NCBI GenBank assembly: GCA_025935105.1
Contig: JAICVW010000001.1
Location: 1 to 35,695 of the forward strand
Length of the DNA: 35,695 nt
Reading direction: 5' to 3'
Source: Nitrososphaeraceae archaeon
GTDB lineage: Archaea; Thermoproteota; Nitrososphaeria; Nitrososphaerales; Nitrososphaeraceae
Shown: one piece after another, positions 1 to 8,713 of the stretch
Layout of the letters: every line of letters starts with the position of its first letter
How positions within the stretch are numbered: the stretch's first letter is position 1
Made by a program: the position numbers and the translations under genes
Notes under the pieces: generated by a model
The model's input: only the letters and a program-made list of their open reading frames with translations
The model's database searches: none
What the model was told of the DNA's origin: nothing

Positions 1-256
1 GTTGCCTCATACAAGTTGCCATTCCATAATCCTCAGCTTGTTTAATCTGTGTAAATGACATCGTAGAAGTATTTGAAGTATTTTGAATTGCTTTACTTGT
101 TATACTTTGGCAATCCATTAGGGCTTGAGATTTATTTTGTTGATAGAGACCTTGCTCTTGTCGAGTTGTTTGAATACTAGATGGTAAAGCAATAAAGAAG
201 TAATAGGCTAAAGACAATAAGAAGATGCTTCCAGCTACGTAAAATAAGTTCTTCAT
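1..256 (-). CDS. Partial membrane-anchored protein, unknown function
   Basis: The minus strand reads open from an ATG at 256 to the left edge, giving 85 residues with the C-terminus missing. It starts MKNLFYVAGSIFLLSLAYYF, a short positive N-terminus followed by one hydrophobic segment (about residues 4-24), then a polar Gln/Ser/Thr-rich exported-looking part containing two cysteines (about C49 and C82). This looks like a single-pass or secreted protein, but no family is recognised. Its start lies 5 bases from the 119-bp repeat and from the TTCTCATAACTAG motif, and no good Shine-Dalgarno is visible. In the circular reading of the genome this stretch has no place, so it may be host DNA next to a prophage, or a variant accessory gene. 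Confidence 0.55.
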   Translation of the reverse strand, partial: MKNLFYVAGSIFLLSLAYYFFIALPSSIQTTRQEQGLYQQNKSQALMDCQSITSKAIQNTSNTSTMSFTQIKQAEDYGMATCMRQ

Positions 257-258
257 AA

Positions 259-377
259 AATTCTCATAACTAGATTTCCCAACTTCTATGATCTCTTTAG
301 TTTTCTGAAATAAGAGGGAACGAAAAGAGTTAGGTAAATCCCAAAGAAAACAAAGAAAAGTACTCCAAGAAAACTTA
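259..377. repeat. Left copy of 119-bp exact repeat (end overlap)
   Basis: Bases 259-377 are identical to 35577-35695 at the right end of the window. Identity stops at base 258 (A against T at 35576), so the overlap does not begin at base 1. The simplest reading is that the molecule closes between 35576 and 259, with 1-258 a branch. The repeat spans the TTCTCATAACTAG motif and the last codons of the minus-strand gene 534-286. Confidence 0.9.
261..273 (+). promoter_or_regulatory. Late motif copy TTCTCATAACTAG (left end of contig)
   Basis: Full match to the dispersed motif described at 6018. Same copy as 35579-35591 if the genome is circular. No plus-strand gene starts 38-40 nt downstream; the next plus-strand gene is at 572. 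It separates two minus-strand genes here. Confidence 0.45.
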
Positions 378-534
378 AAGAAGATTCTGGAACTTTATCA
401 ATAACAAAATTGGGATTTGTCTTTGAAGCGATAAGTGCAACTCCGACCAAAAGAATGGCAAAGGTTGCAAAAGCAGCCAAAAAAGCTGAAGACACTCTGA
501 AAAGAAAACCTTTAATGAATCTTATAGTGTTCAT
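286..534 (-). CDS. Small protein with two transmembrane segments
   Basis: This 82-residue protein has two long hydrophobic stretches, about residues 16-36 and 52-71, joined by a polar loop with a DKVPESS segment, and a basic C-terminal end (FRKLKRS). The topology would suit a holin-like or exclusion-type membrane protein, but no family is recognised. It is the only minus-strand gene inside the late virion block and is bracketed by motif copies at 261 and 531, as expected of an accessory 'moron' gene. An extended -10 promoter (TGCTATAAT, minus strand, 549-541) ends 7 bases from the ATG. The mRNA could therefore start at or next to the start codon, and no Shine-Dalgarno is present. Confidence 0.6.
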   Translation of the reverse strand: MNTIRFIKGFLFRVSSAFLAAFATFAILLVGVALIASKTNPNFVIDKVPESSLSFLGVLFFVFFGIYLTLFVPSYFRKLKRS

Positions 535-540
535 AACTAG
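531..540 (+). promoter_or_regulatory. Late motif copy, partial (TCATAACTAG)
   Basis: Matches the last ten bases of TTCTCATAACTAG and lies about 31 nt before the ATG of the ejection protein gene at 572, which lacks a Shine-Dalgarno. On the opposite strand it overlaps the start codon of gene 534-286, so part of the match could be shared use of the same bases. Confidence 0.4.
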
Positions 541-568
541 ATTATAGCACTGATTAGAAAAAACGCAA
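541..568 (-). promoter_or_regulatory. Extended -10 promoter for gene 534-286
   Basis: On the minus strand, TTGCGT (568-563), a 16-nt spacer and TATAAT (546-541) preceded by TGC make an extended -10 sigma70-type promoter. The expected start point, 6-7 nt past the -10, falls at or beside the A of the ATG at 534, implying a leaderless transcript. It lies in the leader of the plus-strand gene at 572, so the two transcription units would overlap divergently. Confidence 0.5.
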
Positions 569-571
569 TAT

Positions 572-1684
572 ATGAGTTTTTTAAGTAATTTATTACAACC
601 AATTAGTCAAATAGGCTATGCTCTTCACCTTCCAGGTGCAGGTATATCTGAACCCGCTGGGACTCCTTATAGTGCAGCTAGAAGCCCTCAAAATGTATAT
701 GCTTCAGCTTCAATTGCGCCTCAACAGTCTGTTTTAGGTACTTCAACTCAAAACTTTTCTCCTAATAATGCTAGCTATGCCCCTCAACCAGGAGCAGGAG
801 GCGCAGCACCCTCTACAGGAGGTCAAGCAGCAGCTCCAAGTGGTGGCGGTGCACCATCAGGTGGGGGACAACCTTCTGGCCCTTCCAGCGATCAACAATA
901 TATAGACTCTTTAAGAGGAGCTTTTAATGAAAACGCTAACGCTCTTCAAGCACAAGGACCCCTATTAGATAGTGCTTACAATCAGGGTGTTACTGACATT
1001 AATAATCAGATAGATCAACAGCAAAAAGCAGCAGATTTACAGAAAACACAAAATGCTCAGACCTTTGGAGATATCCTTAGACAAAATGCTCAAACACACA
1101 ATGAGATCGGACAGCAAGAAAGAGGAACATTTTCAGGACTTGGTACACTTGATTCTAGCGCATTCCAAGACGCAACTCTTAAGAACGATCAAGACCTTTC
1201 TGACAATCAATCTAAAACACAAAATCAGCAAGCAATTCAATCTAATGTCATTGATAATGCTCTTACATCCTTTAGGCAAAATGCCCTTTCTAAATTGGCA
1301 GATTTGGGCAATCAATATCAACAGGGTAAACTTGGTATTGCACAGGCTCTTGCAAATAATGACCTTTCCTCAGCAAATGCAATTCAACAAGGACTATCTA
1401 GTATCCGAGCGCAAGCGCAAAATGTTCAAAATTCTATAATGAACTTTGGATTGCAAGCAGGACTCCTCTCAGGATATGGTAAAGATGTTGCTTCCACAAT
1501 TACTGGAGCAACAGGAAGTGACTTTGTAAATAACTTACTCAGTTCACTTGGAATAGCAAGAAGTAACGCAAATGCTACATACCAACTTCCAACTACAAGC
1601 GGTCCTTCTGGGCAAGGATATATTGGGTCTGGGAATAAATCTAATATAAATCCTTTTACTGGTCAACCAGTGACAACCCCTTAG
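572..1684 (+). CDS. Probable internal virion / ejection-type protein
   Basis: This 370-residue low-complexity protein is rich in Gln, Asn, Ala, Ser and Gly. A Gly/Pro/Ser linker (about residues 70-105, GGGAPSGGGQPSGP) is followed by a long Gln/Asn/Ala-rich helical region (110-290) and a C-terminal part starting with a Gly/Ala stretch. It lies directly before the giant ejection-type protein and the tail adaptor, where podoviruses encode internal proteins released with the DNA. That position and the composition are the only basis for the role; no catalytic motif is visible. The ATG at 572 has no Shine-Dalgarno; a partial late motif (531-540) precedes it. Confidence 0.5.
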   Translation: MSFLSNLLQPISQIGYALHLPGAGISEPAGTPYSAARSPQNVYASASIAPQQSVLGTSTQNFSPNNASYAPQPGAGGAAPSTGGQAAAPSGGGAPSGGGQPSGPSSDQQYIDSLRGAFNENANALQAQGPLLDSAYNQGVTDINNQIDQQQKAADLQKTQNAQTFGDILRQNAQTHNEIGQQERGTFSGLGTLDSSAFQDATLKNDQDLSDNQSKTQNQQAIQSNVIDNALTSFRQNALSKLADLGNQYQQGKLGIAQALANNDLSSANAIQQGLSSIRAQAQNVQNSIMNFGLQAGLLSGYGKDVASTITGATGSDFVNNLLSSLGIARSNANATYQLPTTSGPSGQGYIGSGNKSNINPFTGQPVTTP

Positions 1685-1686
1685 TT

Positions 1687-1698
1687 TTCTCATAAGTG
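1687..1698 (+). promoter_or_regulatory. Late motif copy TTCTCATAAGTG
   Basis: Begins two bases after the stop codon of the preceding gene and exactly 38 nt before the ATG at 1725. Its leader resembles that of the 8676 copy, both containing CCCACAAT or GCCACAAT and ending with TATG. No Shine-Dalgarno is present. Confidence 0.55.
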
Positions 1699-1724
1699 AG
1701 GCTTTGATCTCCCACAATACCGAT

Positions 1725-4700
1725 ATGAACTTCGGTGATAATTTAAGAAAATTCCTCTCTGATTCAGCTAATACAGTAAGTAATTATTTTGGGAATGCTG
1801 CAAATGCTGTAGGAAATGAGGTTCAACAACTTCCTCAACAAGTTGGCAATGCAATTAGTAGCTTTACCCAGCCACAAATACAATCACCTGTTCCACAGGC
1901 TCAAACCATAGCACCACAACAACCAAATTGGCTTCAAAATATTTCATCTTTTGGACAGAGTTTATTAAATGGAGCAGGACAACAAGCTAACTATTTTATG
2001 CAAGGAAAAAATGTCCTTGGACAACAGGAGCCATTCGGTATTAATAATCCTTTTGCACCAGCTCCTAGGTTAGACTTAACGAGTCACATAAATACTGGAA
2101 ATCCTATTACAGATTGGCTTGCGAAAACAGCGGTTGGTATACCACAAAGTATATTAAATTCTCCAGCAGACTTCCAAAAAGCAGTTCCTCAGGATATTCA
2201 AGATATTAAATCAGGAGATATTTTCAAGCCTCAGGTGGCAGCCAGTGATGTTGCTTCAACAGCTATGCCTATAGCGAATGTAGCACTTCTTGGAGAAGCT
2301 CCAGCAGCACTGGAAGGAGTAAATGCTGCAAAAGGGTTAATCCCCAAAGTTGTTGAAGGTGTTGCACAGGGAGCAAAATACGGAGGATTATTTGGAGCAG
2401 GTAGTGGATTAGAGAGTGGACGAGATATTAATGACCCTCTTCAATATGCTGGAAATCTGGCTTCAAATACTGCTCAAGGGGTAGGTGCAGGTGCTTTATT
2501 TGGAGGAATTACAGGAGGCATAAGCGCATTACCTGACACTTATAGAAAACAAGTAGATCCAGTTGTTGCGAAGCAAGTAGCATCAGATATTAACGCAGGC
2601 GATCCAGCTTTCTTAAATAACGAGGCTATTGCTCCTTATAAGAGGGCATTATCAATAAAAGATGATCCTAAAGCGAAAGGACAACTTGTTAATGCAATTA
2701 ATGATGTCAAAACAAATGGCATGATAGGAGACTCTACTGCTAATAACATTTTAACCACGATTTCTCAAAAATTACTTCCTAAAGGACTTATTGATAACCT
2801 TAGTACTCCTCAGTTGGCGGACACCTGGGATTATCTGCTTAGTAGAGTAAATGGAGCAGTTCCAGAAAATGTACCACCTTGGATGAGTAAATTTGATGGT
2901 GCAGTTTTTGACGTTTCAGGAAATAAAGCGTTACAAGCAGGATTTATAAAGGTACCTGGATTAGGTGAAGAAAAACCAGAAGAAGTACCTTCAAAGCTTT
3001 CTCTTAAAGAACAACTTACTCAACCACCTCTACCAGCAAAAATGTCTCAGAAAGCAATAGATAAAGGTCTCGAATTTCCTGTTAAAGGATCAGATATTTC
3101 AGTTAGTCCTCAGGCACAGATGAGGTACAGAATAGTAAAGAATGCAGGTCAACCCGTTGGAGGCAATCCAGAACCTTTGCCTTGGGAGGCAGGAAATCAG
3201 CCTCAAGCAGTTGGAGATATTCTCAAGGGAGGCAAATATAAATTTGATGAAGGATTGGGAACAAGTGTTTCTAAAAATCCTCCAGAACCCAAAGAGCCAT
3301 TTGTTACTAATCCTAATGGAACAGTAAAGCAAGCCCGTGAAAGTATGTATGCTGCTCAAGCACCTATCTTAGAGCGTGGAAAGGTATTGCAGCAATTAGC
3401 TAAGGAAGGCATTGATACGTCTGGTAGGCCAAAAGAAGGTGAATCAGTCACAAATTATGGAGAAAATAAACTTTTCAGACAAGCAGTAGAGCATCCAGAA
3501 ATGAAGGACGATATCTCTCAGCAAGTTAAAAACCCTGATAAGTTTAATAAAGCCGTAGAAGCCTTTGAAAACTTTACAGACCATGCTTATAGTCAATTTA
3601 AAGACGCAGGTTCAAGAATTGGCTTTTTGAATGATTATTATTCACACATTTTAGACCTTTCAAAACCTGGAGAAGCAGAAAGATTACAAGCATTTACTGA
3701 GGCTAAAGCTAAGAATTTTAAAGGATGGTACAACAAAGTTCGTACATTCAAAGATATAGAGGAATTAGAAGCAAATGGATTTGAACTCAAGAATAAGAAT
3801 GTTGTTGACGATATTAATGAATATACAAACGCAGTAAGTAGGGAGCTTGGAGGTCGAGTATTATCTAGTGAACTTCAAAAGATGTCTCCAAAAGAAGTGT
3901 ATATCTCGAATGGAGATGCATCACCAGCAAATATGTACCAATCTCGTATTCCAGGTATGAAAGGAACCTATTTAAGTAAAAACCTTCTAGACCAATTAAA
4001 AGATTTAGAGCCACAAGGTCAAAGTAAATTAGGTGGCCTTATAAATAAGGGACAACAGGGTATTAAACAAACAAAACTTGCTGGAGGACTTTTTCATATT
4101 CAAAACACTGGAGCAGATTATTTAGCAGGACAATTGGGTTTGGGTAAAGTTCCACGATTAGACAAAGCAGTTAGAGTATTTCTTTCTCCTGGTGAAGATG
4201 CCAAATATAGGCAAGAAAATATTGAGAGTGGATTAACAGATAAAGCTGCGAAGATGCAAGTTACCTTTAGCACAGAGCATGATATTAATAAAGATGATAC
4301 TGGGCTTCAAAAAGTTTCTAAAGGAATTAACAAATTTAATCCATTCACAAAGCTAAATGATGCAACTTTTTCTAGGTTGGAAGATTTCTTCAAGATGGAA
4401 ACAGTAAAAGCATTGGATAAGAGAGGTCTACTTAACACTGATACACCAGAAGGCTTGAAAGTAGCTAAAGACTATGGACGACAAATTAACAATATGTTTG
4501 GTGGTCAAAATAGAGTTGCAGGAGATGATGTGTTTAATAAGAATCCAGTCACTAAATTTATTGCGAATAATGCATTACTTCTTGCACCTGATTATCAGCA
4601 AGGGAGATTTAAGCGCACATTCTCAGCATTGAATCCAAATGTAACAGGAAAAGATATAAATATTTTTGGAAAAACTCTTGGAGCAAGAACTGGAGCAAAC

Positions 4701-6026
4701 AACTTTGCATTGGGCACTCTTGCCCTTCGTATTGCAGGAACAGCAGTAATCTCAGAAGCACTAAGGCGTGCTGTAACGGGTAAATTCAACCCTAACCTTA
4801 TTGCAGCAATTCAAAATGATGTAATAAGTCCAAACTTTCCCTCACCTTGGAAGAACACTAGCTCCAGTGGAAATAAGACAAATCAAATAGTCCATTTATC
4901 TGGAACAAATGCACAAGATTTACTCAGCTTAGCAAGCGATCCAGAACATTTTCTTATTTCTCATTTGCCAGGAGGTACAAGCGATGCTTTAAGTTATCTT
5001 TCAAATCAAGATTATTATGGCAATAAGCTTTCGGATACGAACAATCCACTTGAAAAAGGACTAAAGCTTACAGGAAGTAACCTTCCTATTCCAGTTGTTC
5101 AAGCTCAAAAAGTATTATCAGGTAAAGAAGCAGTGGGGAATGCATTACTTAATTTTGCAGGAAACAGAGTATCAACAGACCCAAATGATCCAACACAAGT
5201 ATATTTTAAGAATTTAGATGCTGCCCGTTCTTCTTTAACTGACCCAACGCAGCAAAAGATTTTCGATGCAGTATATGCTCGTGAGCGTGACATTAATGGA
5301 AATTCTATTCCTATGACTCCAGCTAATAGAATGGCTAATGCTATGCAACTATTAAATAATCCTCAAGTTTTAGCAGCTATAACAAAGTCAGAACAGGCCA
5401 CAGCAGAAGCGACAGGAAAGCCGATAAATCCTTTATATAATATGTCACCTACACAACAAAAAATTGTTCTTGAGTATGAATCTCAATTACCTGGGCCTGA
5501 AAGAACAAATGCGTTATATGTAAATAATAATTTATCTGCAAATGATCCAAATAGAGGACTCTTGCTTAATTTTTTTAATCAGCAACAGCAATTCTATAAC
5601 CAATTGCCAGCTTCAAACAACCCAAATAAAACAGATCCTAGCCTTGTGCCACCTTCAATGACAGCATATGTGCAGCAACAGCTTGCAGCTAAGAACTACA
5701 CAGATCCACAAGTCAAAGCATATTTGACTGCTGACACTGCATATAAGAATGCTGTTCGAGGAACAGTTGGTGCTCCACTTCTGAGTTCTTTTGGAACATT
5801 ACCAGCAGATGAAGCAAAATATAACGCCCAAGCTGCACAAAGACAAAATTCTAGTTTATTTAGAACACTGTCTCGAAAAGTAAAAAGTCAGCACTCTCTT
5901 TCGATTAAATCAAAAGCTCCAAGTAAAGGAAAAAGCTTTACTGTCAAAACACCTACTACTAAAATAAGCGGAAAGTTTTTGTCCCTCAAAGGAAAACCAT
6001 TCTCTTTACGAACTAAATTCTCATAA
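1725..6026 (+). CDS. Giant ejection-type virion protein
   Basis: The protein is 1433 residues. Hydrophobic Gly/Ala-rich segments lie at about 170-270 and 985-1010. The middle (about 540-960) is mostly helical and polar, with a conserved-looking block around RLEDFFKMETVKALDKRG. The last ~65 residues are strongly basic, with repeated K-x-K/S/T-F elements. Very large helical proteins with membrane-active stretches, encoded next to the tail adaptor, are typical of podovirus ejection proteins that form the DNA conduit through the envelope; this assignment is inferred from size, composition and position. A TTG at 1704 is in frame, but the ATG at 1725 fits the constant 38-nt distance from the late motif. 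The stop TAA is part of the next motif copy. Confidence 0.6.
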   Translation: MNFGDNLRKFLSDSANTVSNYFGNAANAVGNEVQQLPQQVGNAISSFTQPQIQSPVPQAQTIAPQQPNWLQNISSFGQSLLNGAGQQANYFMQGKNVLGQQEPFGINNPFAPAPRLDLTSHINTGNPITDWLAKTAVGIPQSILNSPADFQKAVPQDIQDIKSGDIFKPQVAASDVASTAMPIANVALLGEAPAALEGVNAAKGLIPKVVEGVAQGAKYGGLFGAGSGLESGRDINDPLQYAGNLASNTAQGVGAGALFGGITGGISALPDTYRKQVDPVVAKQVASDINAGDPAFLNNEAIAPYKRALSIKDDPKAKGQLVNAINDVKTNGMIGDSTANNILTTISQKLLPKGLIDNLSTPQLADTWDYLLSRVNGAVPENVPPWMSKFDGAVFDVSGNKALQAGFIKVPGLGEEKPEEVPSKLSLKEQLTQPPLPAKMSQKAIDKGLEFPVKGSDISVSPQAQMRYRIVKNAGQPVGGNPEPLPWEAGNQPQAVGDILKGGKYKFDEGLGTSVSKNPPEPKEPFVTNPNGTVKQARESMYAAQAPILERGKVLQQLAKEGIDTSGRPKEGESVTNYGENKLFRQAVEHPEMKDDISQQVKNPDKFNKAVEAFENFTDHAYSQFKDAGSRIGFLNDYYSHILDLSKPGEAERLQAFTEAKAKNFKGWYNKVRTFKDIEELEANGFELKNKNVVDDINEYTNAVSRELGGRVLSSELQKMSPKEVYISNGDASPANMYQSRIPGMKGTYLSKNLLDQLKDLEPQGQSKLGGLINKGQQGIKQTKLAGGLFHIQNTGADYLAGQLGLGKVPRLDKAVRVFLSPGEDAKYRQENIESGLTDKAAKMQVTFSTEHDINKDDTGLQKVSKGINKFNPFTKLNDATFSRLEDFFKMETVKALDKRGLLNTDTPEGLKVAKDYGRQINNMFGGQNRVAGDDVFNKNPVTKFIANNALLLAPDYQQGRFKRTFSALNPNVTGKDINIFGKTLGARTGANNFALGTLALRIAGTAVISEALRRAVTGKFNPNLIAAIQNDVISPNFPSPWKNTSSSGNKTNQIVHLSGTNAQDLLSLASDPEHFLISHLPGGTSDALSYLSNQDYYGNKLSDTNNPLEKGLKLTGSNLPIPVVQAQKVLSGKEAVGNALLNFAGNRVSTDPNDPTQVYFKNLDAARSSLTDPTQQKIFDAVYARERDINGNSIPMTPANRMANAMQLLNNPQVLAAITKSEQATAEATGKPINPLYNMSPTQQKIVLEYESQLPGPERTNALYVNNNLSANDPNRGLLLNFFNQQQQFYNQLPASNNPNKTDPSLVPPSMTAYVQQQLAAKNYTDPQVKAYLTADTAYKNAVRGTVGAPLLSSFGTLPADEAKYNAQAAQRQNSSLFRTLSRKVKSQHSLSIKSKAPSKGKSFTVKTPTTKISGKFLSLKGKPFSLRTKFS

Positions 6027-6029
6027 CTA
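6018..6029 (+). promoter_or_regulatory. Late motif copy TTCTCATAACTA (reference copy)
   Basis: The motif begins inside the last codons of the preceding gene (its TAA is the stop codon), and its first base lies 38 nt before the ATG at 6056. Similar copies lie at 261/35579, 531 (partial), 1687, 8676, 25602, 28580, 31087 and 34984. The core CATAACTA resembles a phage late -10 element of the T4 TATAAATA type in two-thirds or more of its positions. Whether it acts as DNA (promoter) or RNA (leader or processing site) cannot be told from sequence alone. Confidence 0.6.
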
Positions 6030-6055
6030 AGCTTCAGATTGTCGATACTCTCCCT

Positions 6056-6733
6056 ATGGCATTTCAAGGAGTAGACTTTCAAACACATTTGGCATATAGG
6101 TTGGGCGAATCTGGAGCACCTTCAGATTCAACGACTAAGATGCAGCGATATGTATGGCTAACGCAAGGATATTTTAAAATTGCCAGAAAAAGGAATTGGT
6201 GGTGGCAAGAAGCTACAGATACATCAAATACTAATACTGGTTCGACAACAGGATACCCTGAGCCTACAAACTTAAAAGATTTTATCGAACTAAAGATCAA
6301 TAATATCTACTATGATCTCGTTCCTTACAATGACAATCGTATTTTTACTAATACATTGGGTGTTGTTACCCTCCCTTCTCTAAGACGTAGCTTCAAATTT
6401 TATAGATTTAGTGGGAATTATTATCTCATTCCTACAGATGGAGCTGATGGGTCAGTTCACACTATTAAATACTGGAAAAGACCTTCTCAAATTTTATTAG
6501 ACACAGATACAGTTATGATGCCAGATTCATATGTTGAGGCAATTGAAGCATATGCTGAGGCTCAATACTGGATGTCTATATCTCAGCAAGCCAAAGCACA
6601 AGTACCACTTCAGGTTTTTGACGAAATTGTTGCTGAAATGATTAATGAACAATCAAGACGAGGATGGGGTTCACAAGGCTACTCAATTCACGATCCAGAA
6701 CAGGCATATGGTCAAACAGTCGGTTCTTATTAA
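6056..6733 (+). CDS. Head-tail/tail adaptor protein, T7 gp11 / P22 gp4 type
   Basis: A 225-residue protein with the layout of podovirus tail adaptor subunits: an N-terminal helical part with YVWLTQGYFKIARKRNWWWQ, a central beta-rich part (YYDLVPYNDNRIFTNT, residues about 80-135) and C-terminal helices with an acidic/amide-rich stretch (ISQQAKAQVPLQ). Such proteins form a ring under the portal and hold the nozzle. The next gene encodes a nozzle-like protein, which supports this. There is no Shine-Dalgarno; the start is fixed by the late motif 38 nt upstream. Confidence is good for a tail adaptor role, weaker for the exact subfamily. Confidence 0.65.
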   Translation: MAFQGVDFQTHLAYRLGESGAPSDSTTKMQRYVWLTQGYFKIARKRNWWWQEATDTSNTNTGSTTGYPEPTNLKDFIELKINNIYYDLVPYNDNRIFTNTLGVVTLPSLRRSFKFYRFSGNYYLIPTDGADGSVHTIKYWKRPSQILLDTDTVMMPDSYVEAIEAYAEAQYWMSISQQAKAQVPLQVFDEIVAEMINEQSRRGWGSQGYSIHDPEQAYGQTVGSY

Positions 6734-6738
6734 TATGT

Positions 6739-8673
6739 ATGGCAATAAAAGTAGCAGTAAAAGATATTCCAGAGAAAACAAACTATGTTTATGGATTTCA
6801 ACTTGGTGTTAATAAACTTCAAGACGAATCTCTTATAGATGACCACGAACTTTCAGACCACAGAAATGGTGTCATTCTTGTTGATGGAGTAAAGAAGCGT
6901 CAAGGATCTTCTCGATTTGGTTCTTCTTCTGGCTCAAGAGTGATGGGTGCTTCTCCTTTCTACACTTCCGCATCATCTAATAACTCTTGGATTATTCGTG
7001 AGGGTGGCACTTCATTAATGTATTACAACGCAAGTAATATTCCAACCGCAATCTCGGGAGCAACTATGACTACTGGTAAGAAGACAGATTTTGTCATGGC
7101 ACGAGATACGTTATATGTACAAAATGGTACAGATCCACTTACAAAGGTAACTATATCTGGAGGCGTGCCGACAGCAACAGTATTTACTGCTCTTACGACT
7201 CCCGTGAGTCTTACAGTTACTCCAACTGGCTCAACTGGCTCAACTGCTTATTCTTATAGAGTTTCTGCTTTTAATTCCGTGGGAGAAACCTTAGCTTGTG
7301 TTTCCGTAAGAATTACAAATGGAAACGCCACTCTTTCTTCATCTAACTATAACGCTTTAGCTTGGACAGCAGTTGCAAATGCTACAGGATATGTTATTTA
7401 CGGACGCAAAGGAGTAGCAGACAACGGGCTTGGCGAAACTAAAATGTCCACAGTCACAACAAATTCTTATAATGATCAAGGACAAGATAACCCATCTGTT
7501 GTTATTCTTCCTCAGGAAGGGAATACCACAAGTGGCCTTTCAGGATCTCTTCTTGAATATGCTCTTTCTAGACTTTTTATTGCAGGAGATGCTACGAATC
7601 CATCTCGTCTCTATTACAGTGCAGGATCAACACAAATTGACGACTTCTCAAGCGCATATGGAGGAGGATTTGTCGATGTTGCTAAAAACGATGGAGATTC
7701 TATTAGCGCAATTAAATTCTTCCAAAATCATATTATTGTGTTTAAGCACAGGTCTATCTGGCAATTTGACTTTACGTCAACGGGTTTACCTCAACTTACT
7801 CTTATTACTAATGAGGTTGGATGTGAGTCTGGACGATCTGTTCGTATTCTTAATAATGACTTATGGTTTATTACCAAAAAAGATGGAAGAGCAAGGGTAT
7901 ATTCTTTGGGAAATATTCAAAATTACTTTAGTGCATTACGTACTACTGAACAATCTCTAAAAATCTCTCAAGGATCCTATTTGGATGCAGTTAGTCTTAA
8001 TTATTTAAGTAATGCTGCAGCTTTCTATTTCAGAAATCTATACATCTTAGCAGTTACACAAACAGGGACAACAAATAATAGGTGTTATGTTTTTGATACT
8101 CGTTTTAATGCGTGGGTAGGTTATTGGGATGGAATAAACCCAAATGCACTTTTTAGCTATCTTGATAGTAACGGAAATGAAGAATTGTATTACTGTGACG
8201 AGACTTCTGGATATATAGTTAAGATGTTTAGTGGAACAGATGATAATGGGACTGCTGTCTCTTGGAAGCTACAAACTAAGAACTTTAATCAACAGCTTTT
8301 TGACCAATATAAGATTTATCGAAATCCTATTTTTTGGTTCAAAGATGTGGCTAATGGGTCAATAACTGGATATATCATTAATGATGGTATTTTCACCTCA
8401 ACTCCGTTTAATATTTCACCTATTACTTCAGGTATTGGGGCAGGCTTTGATATTCCTGGCACATTTGCAGCAGGAGACTCTTTAGGCGCAGCTACCACTT
8501 CTGCTAACTCAGATCAACCAATGGAGGTTATTACTACAAAAAACTATAGATCAATTAAATTTGAATTAGATGATACCAACAACGCTTCTGACTTTAAATT
8601 TCTAGGACTTTCATTTAGATGGACACTTCTTGCAGGAAAGCCATTGCCAGCCACAAATCGTATTAGAGTCTAG
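6739..8673 (+). CDS. Tail nozzle / stabilisation protein
   Basis: The protein is 644 residues, starting MAIKVAVKDIPEKTNYVYGF. It has a beta-rich N-terminal part with DDHELSDHRNGVILVDGVKK, a fibronectin-III-like insert at about residues 150-235 (YSYRVSAFNSVGETLA and GYVIYGRKG), and a C-terminal part with repeated short beta elements (LFIAGD, RLYYSAG, IKFFQNHIIVFKHRSIWQF) typical of the beta-propeller of podovirus nozzle proteins (T7 gp12/P22 gp10 type). The frame is open further upstream, but this ATG follows the stop of the adaptor gene by 5 bases, giving a TAA-ATG coupled start without Shine-Dalgarno. The neighbouring adaptor gene supports a role in the tail tube. Confidence 0.7.
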   Translation: MAIKVAVKDIPEKTNYVYGFQLGVNKLQDESLIDDHELSDHRNGVILVDGVKKRQGSSRFGSSSGSRVMGASPFYTSASSNNSWIIREGGTSLMYYNASNIPTAISGATMTTGKKTDFVMARDTLYVQNGTDPLTKVTISGGVPTATVFTALTTPVSLTVTPTGSTGSTAYSYRVSAFNSVGETLACVSVRITNGNATLSSSNYNALAWTAVANATGYVIYGRKGVADNGLGETKMSTVTTNSYNDQGQDNPSVVILPQEGNTTSGLSGSLLEYALSRLFIAGDATNPSRLYYSAGSTQIDDFSSAYGGGFVDVAKNDGDSISAIKFFQNHIIVFKHRSIWQFDFTSTGLPQLTLITNEVGCESGRSVRILNNDLWFITKKDGRARVYSLGNIQNYFSALRTTEQSLKISQGSYLDAVSLNYLSNAAAFYFRNLYILAVTQTGTTNNRCYVFDTRFNAWVGYWDGINPNALFSYLDSNGNEELYYCDETSGYIVKMFSGTDDNGTAVSWKLQTKNFNQQLFDQYKIYRNPIFWFKDVANGSITGYIINDGIFTSTPFNISPITSGIGAGFDIPGTFAAGDSLGAATTSANSDQPMEVITTKNYRSIKFELDDTNNASDFKFLGLSFRWTLLAGKPLPATNRIRV

Positions 8674-8675
8674 TT

Positions 8676-8687
8676 TTCTCATAACTA
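8676..8687 (+). promoter_or_regulatory. Late motif copy TTCTCATAACTA
   Basis: Starts three bases after the nozzle gene's stop and 38 nt before the ATG at 8714. The flanks add a small dyad (TAGTT and AACTA around TTCTCAT). This is the last copy in map order; none was seen in the lysis, lysogeny or early regions. Confidence 0.6.
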
Positions 8688-8713
8688 AGCCTTGAGATTG
8701 CCACAATTCCCGT

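Noticed and set aside
1704-1724. Upstream TTG start for the giant ejection protein
   Set aside because: The ATG at 1725 keeps the 38-nt spacing from the late motif seen at other genes; the TTG has no ribosome binding site.
6664-6738. Longer N-terminus for the nozzle protein
   Set aside because: It would overlap the adaptor gene by 70 bases; the ATG at 6739 directly after the adaptor stop gives a normal N-terminus.
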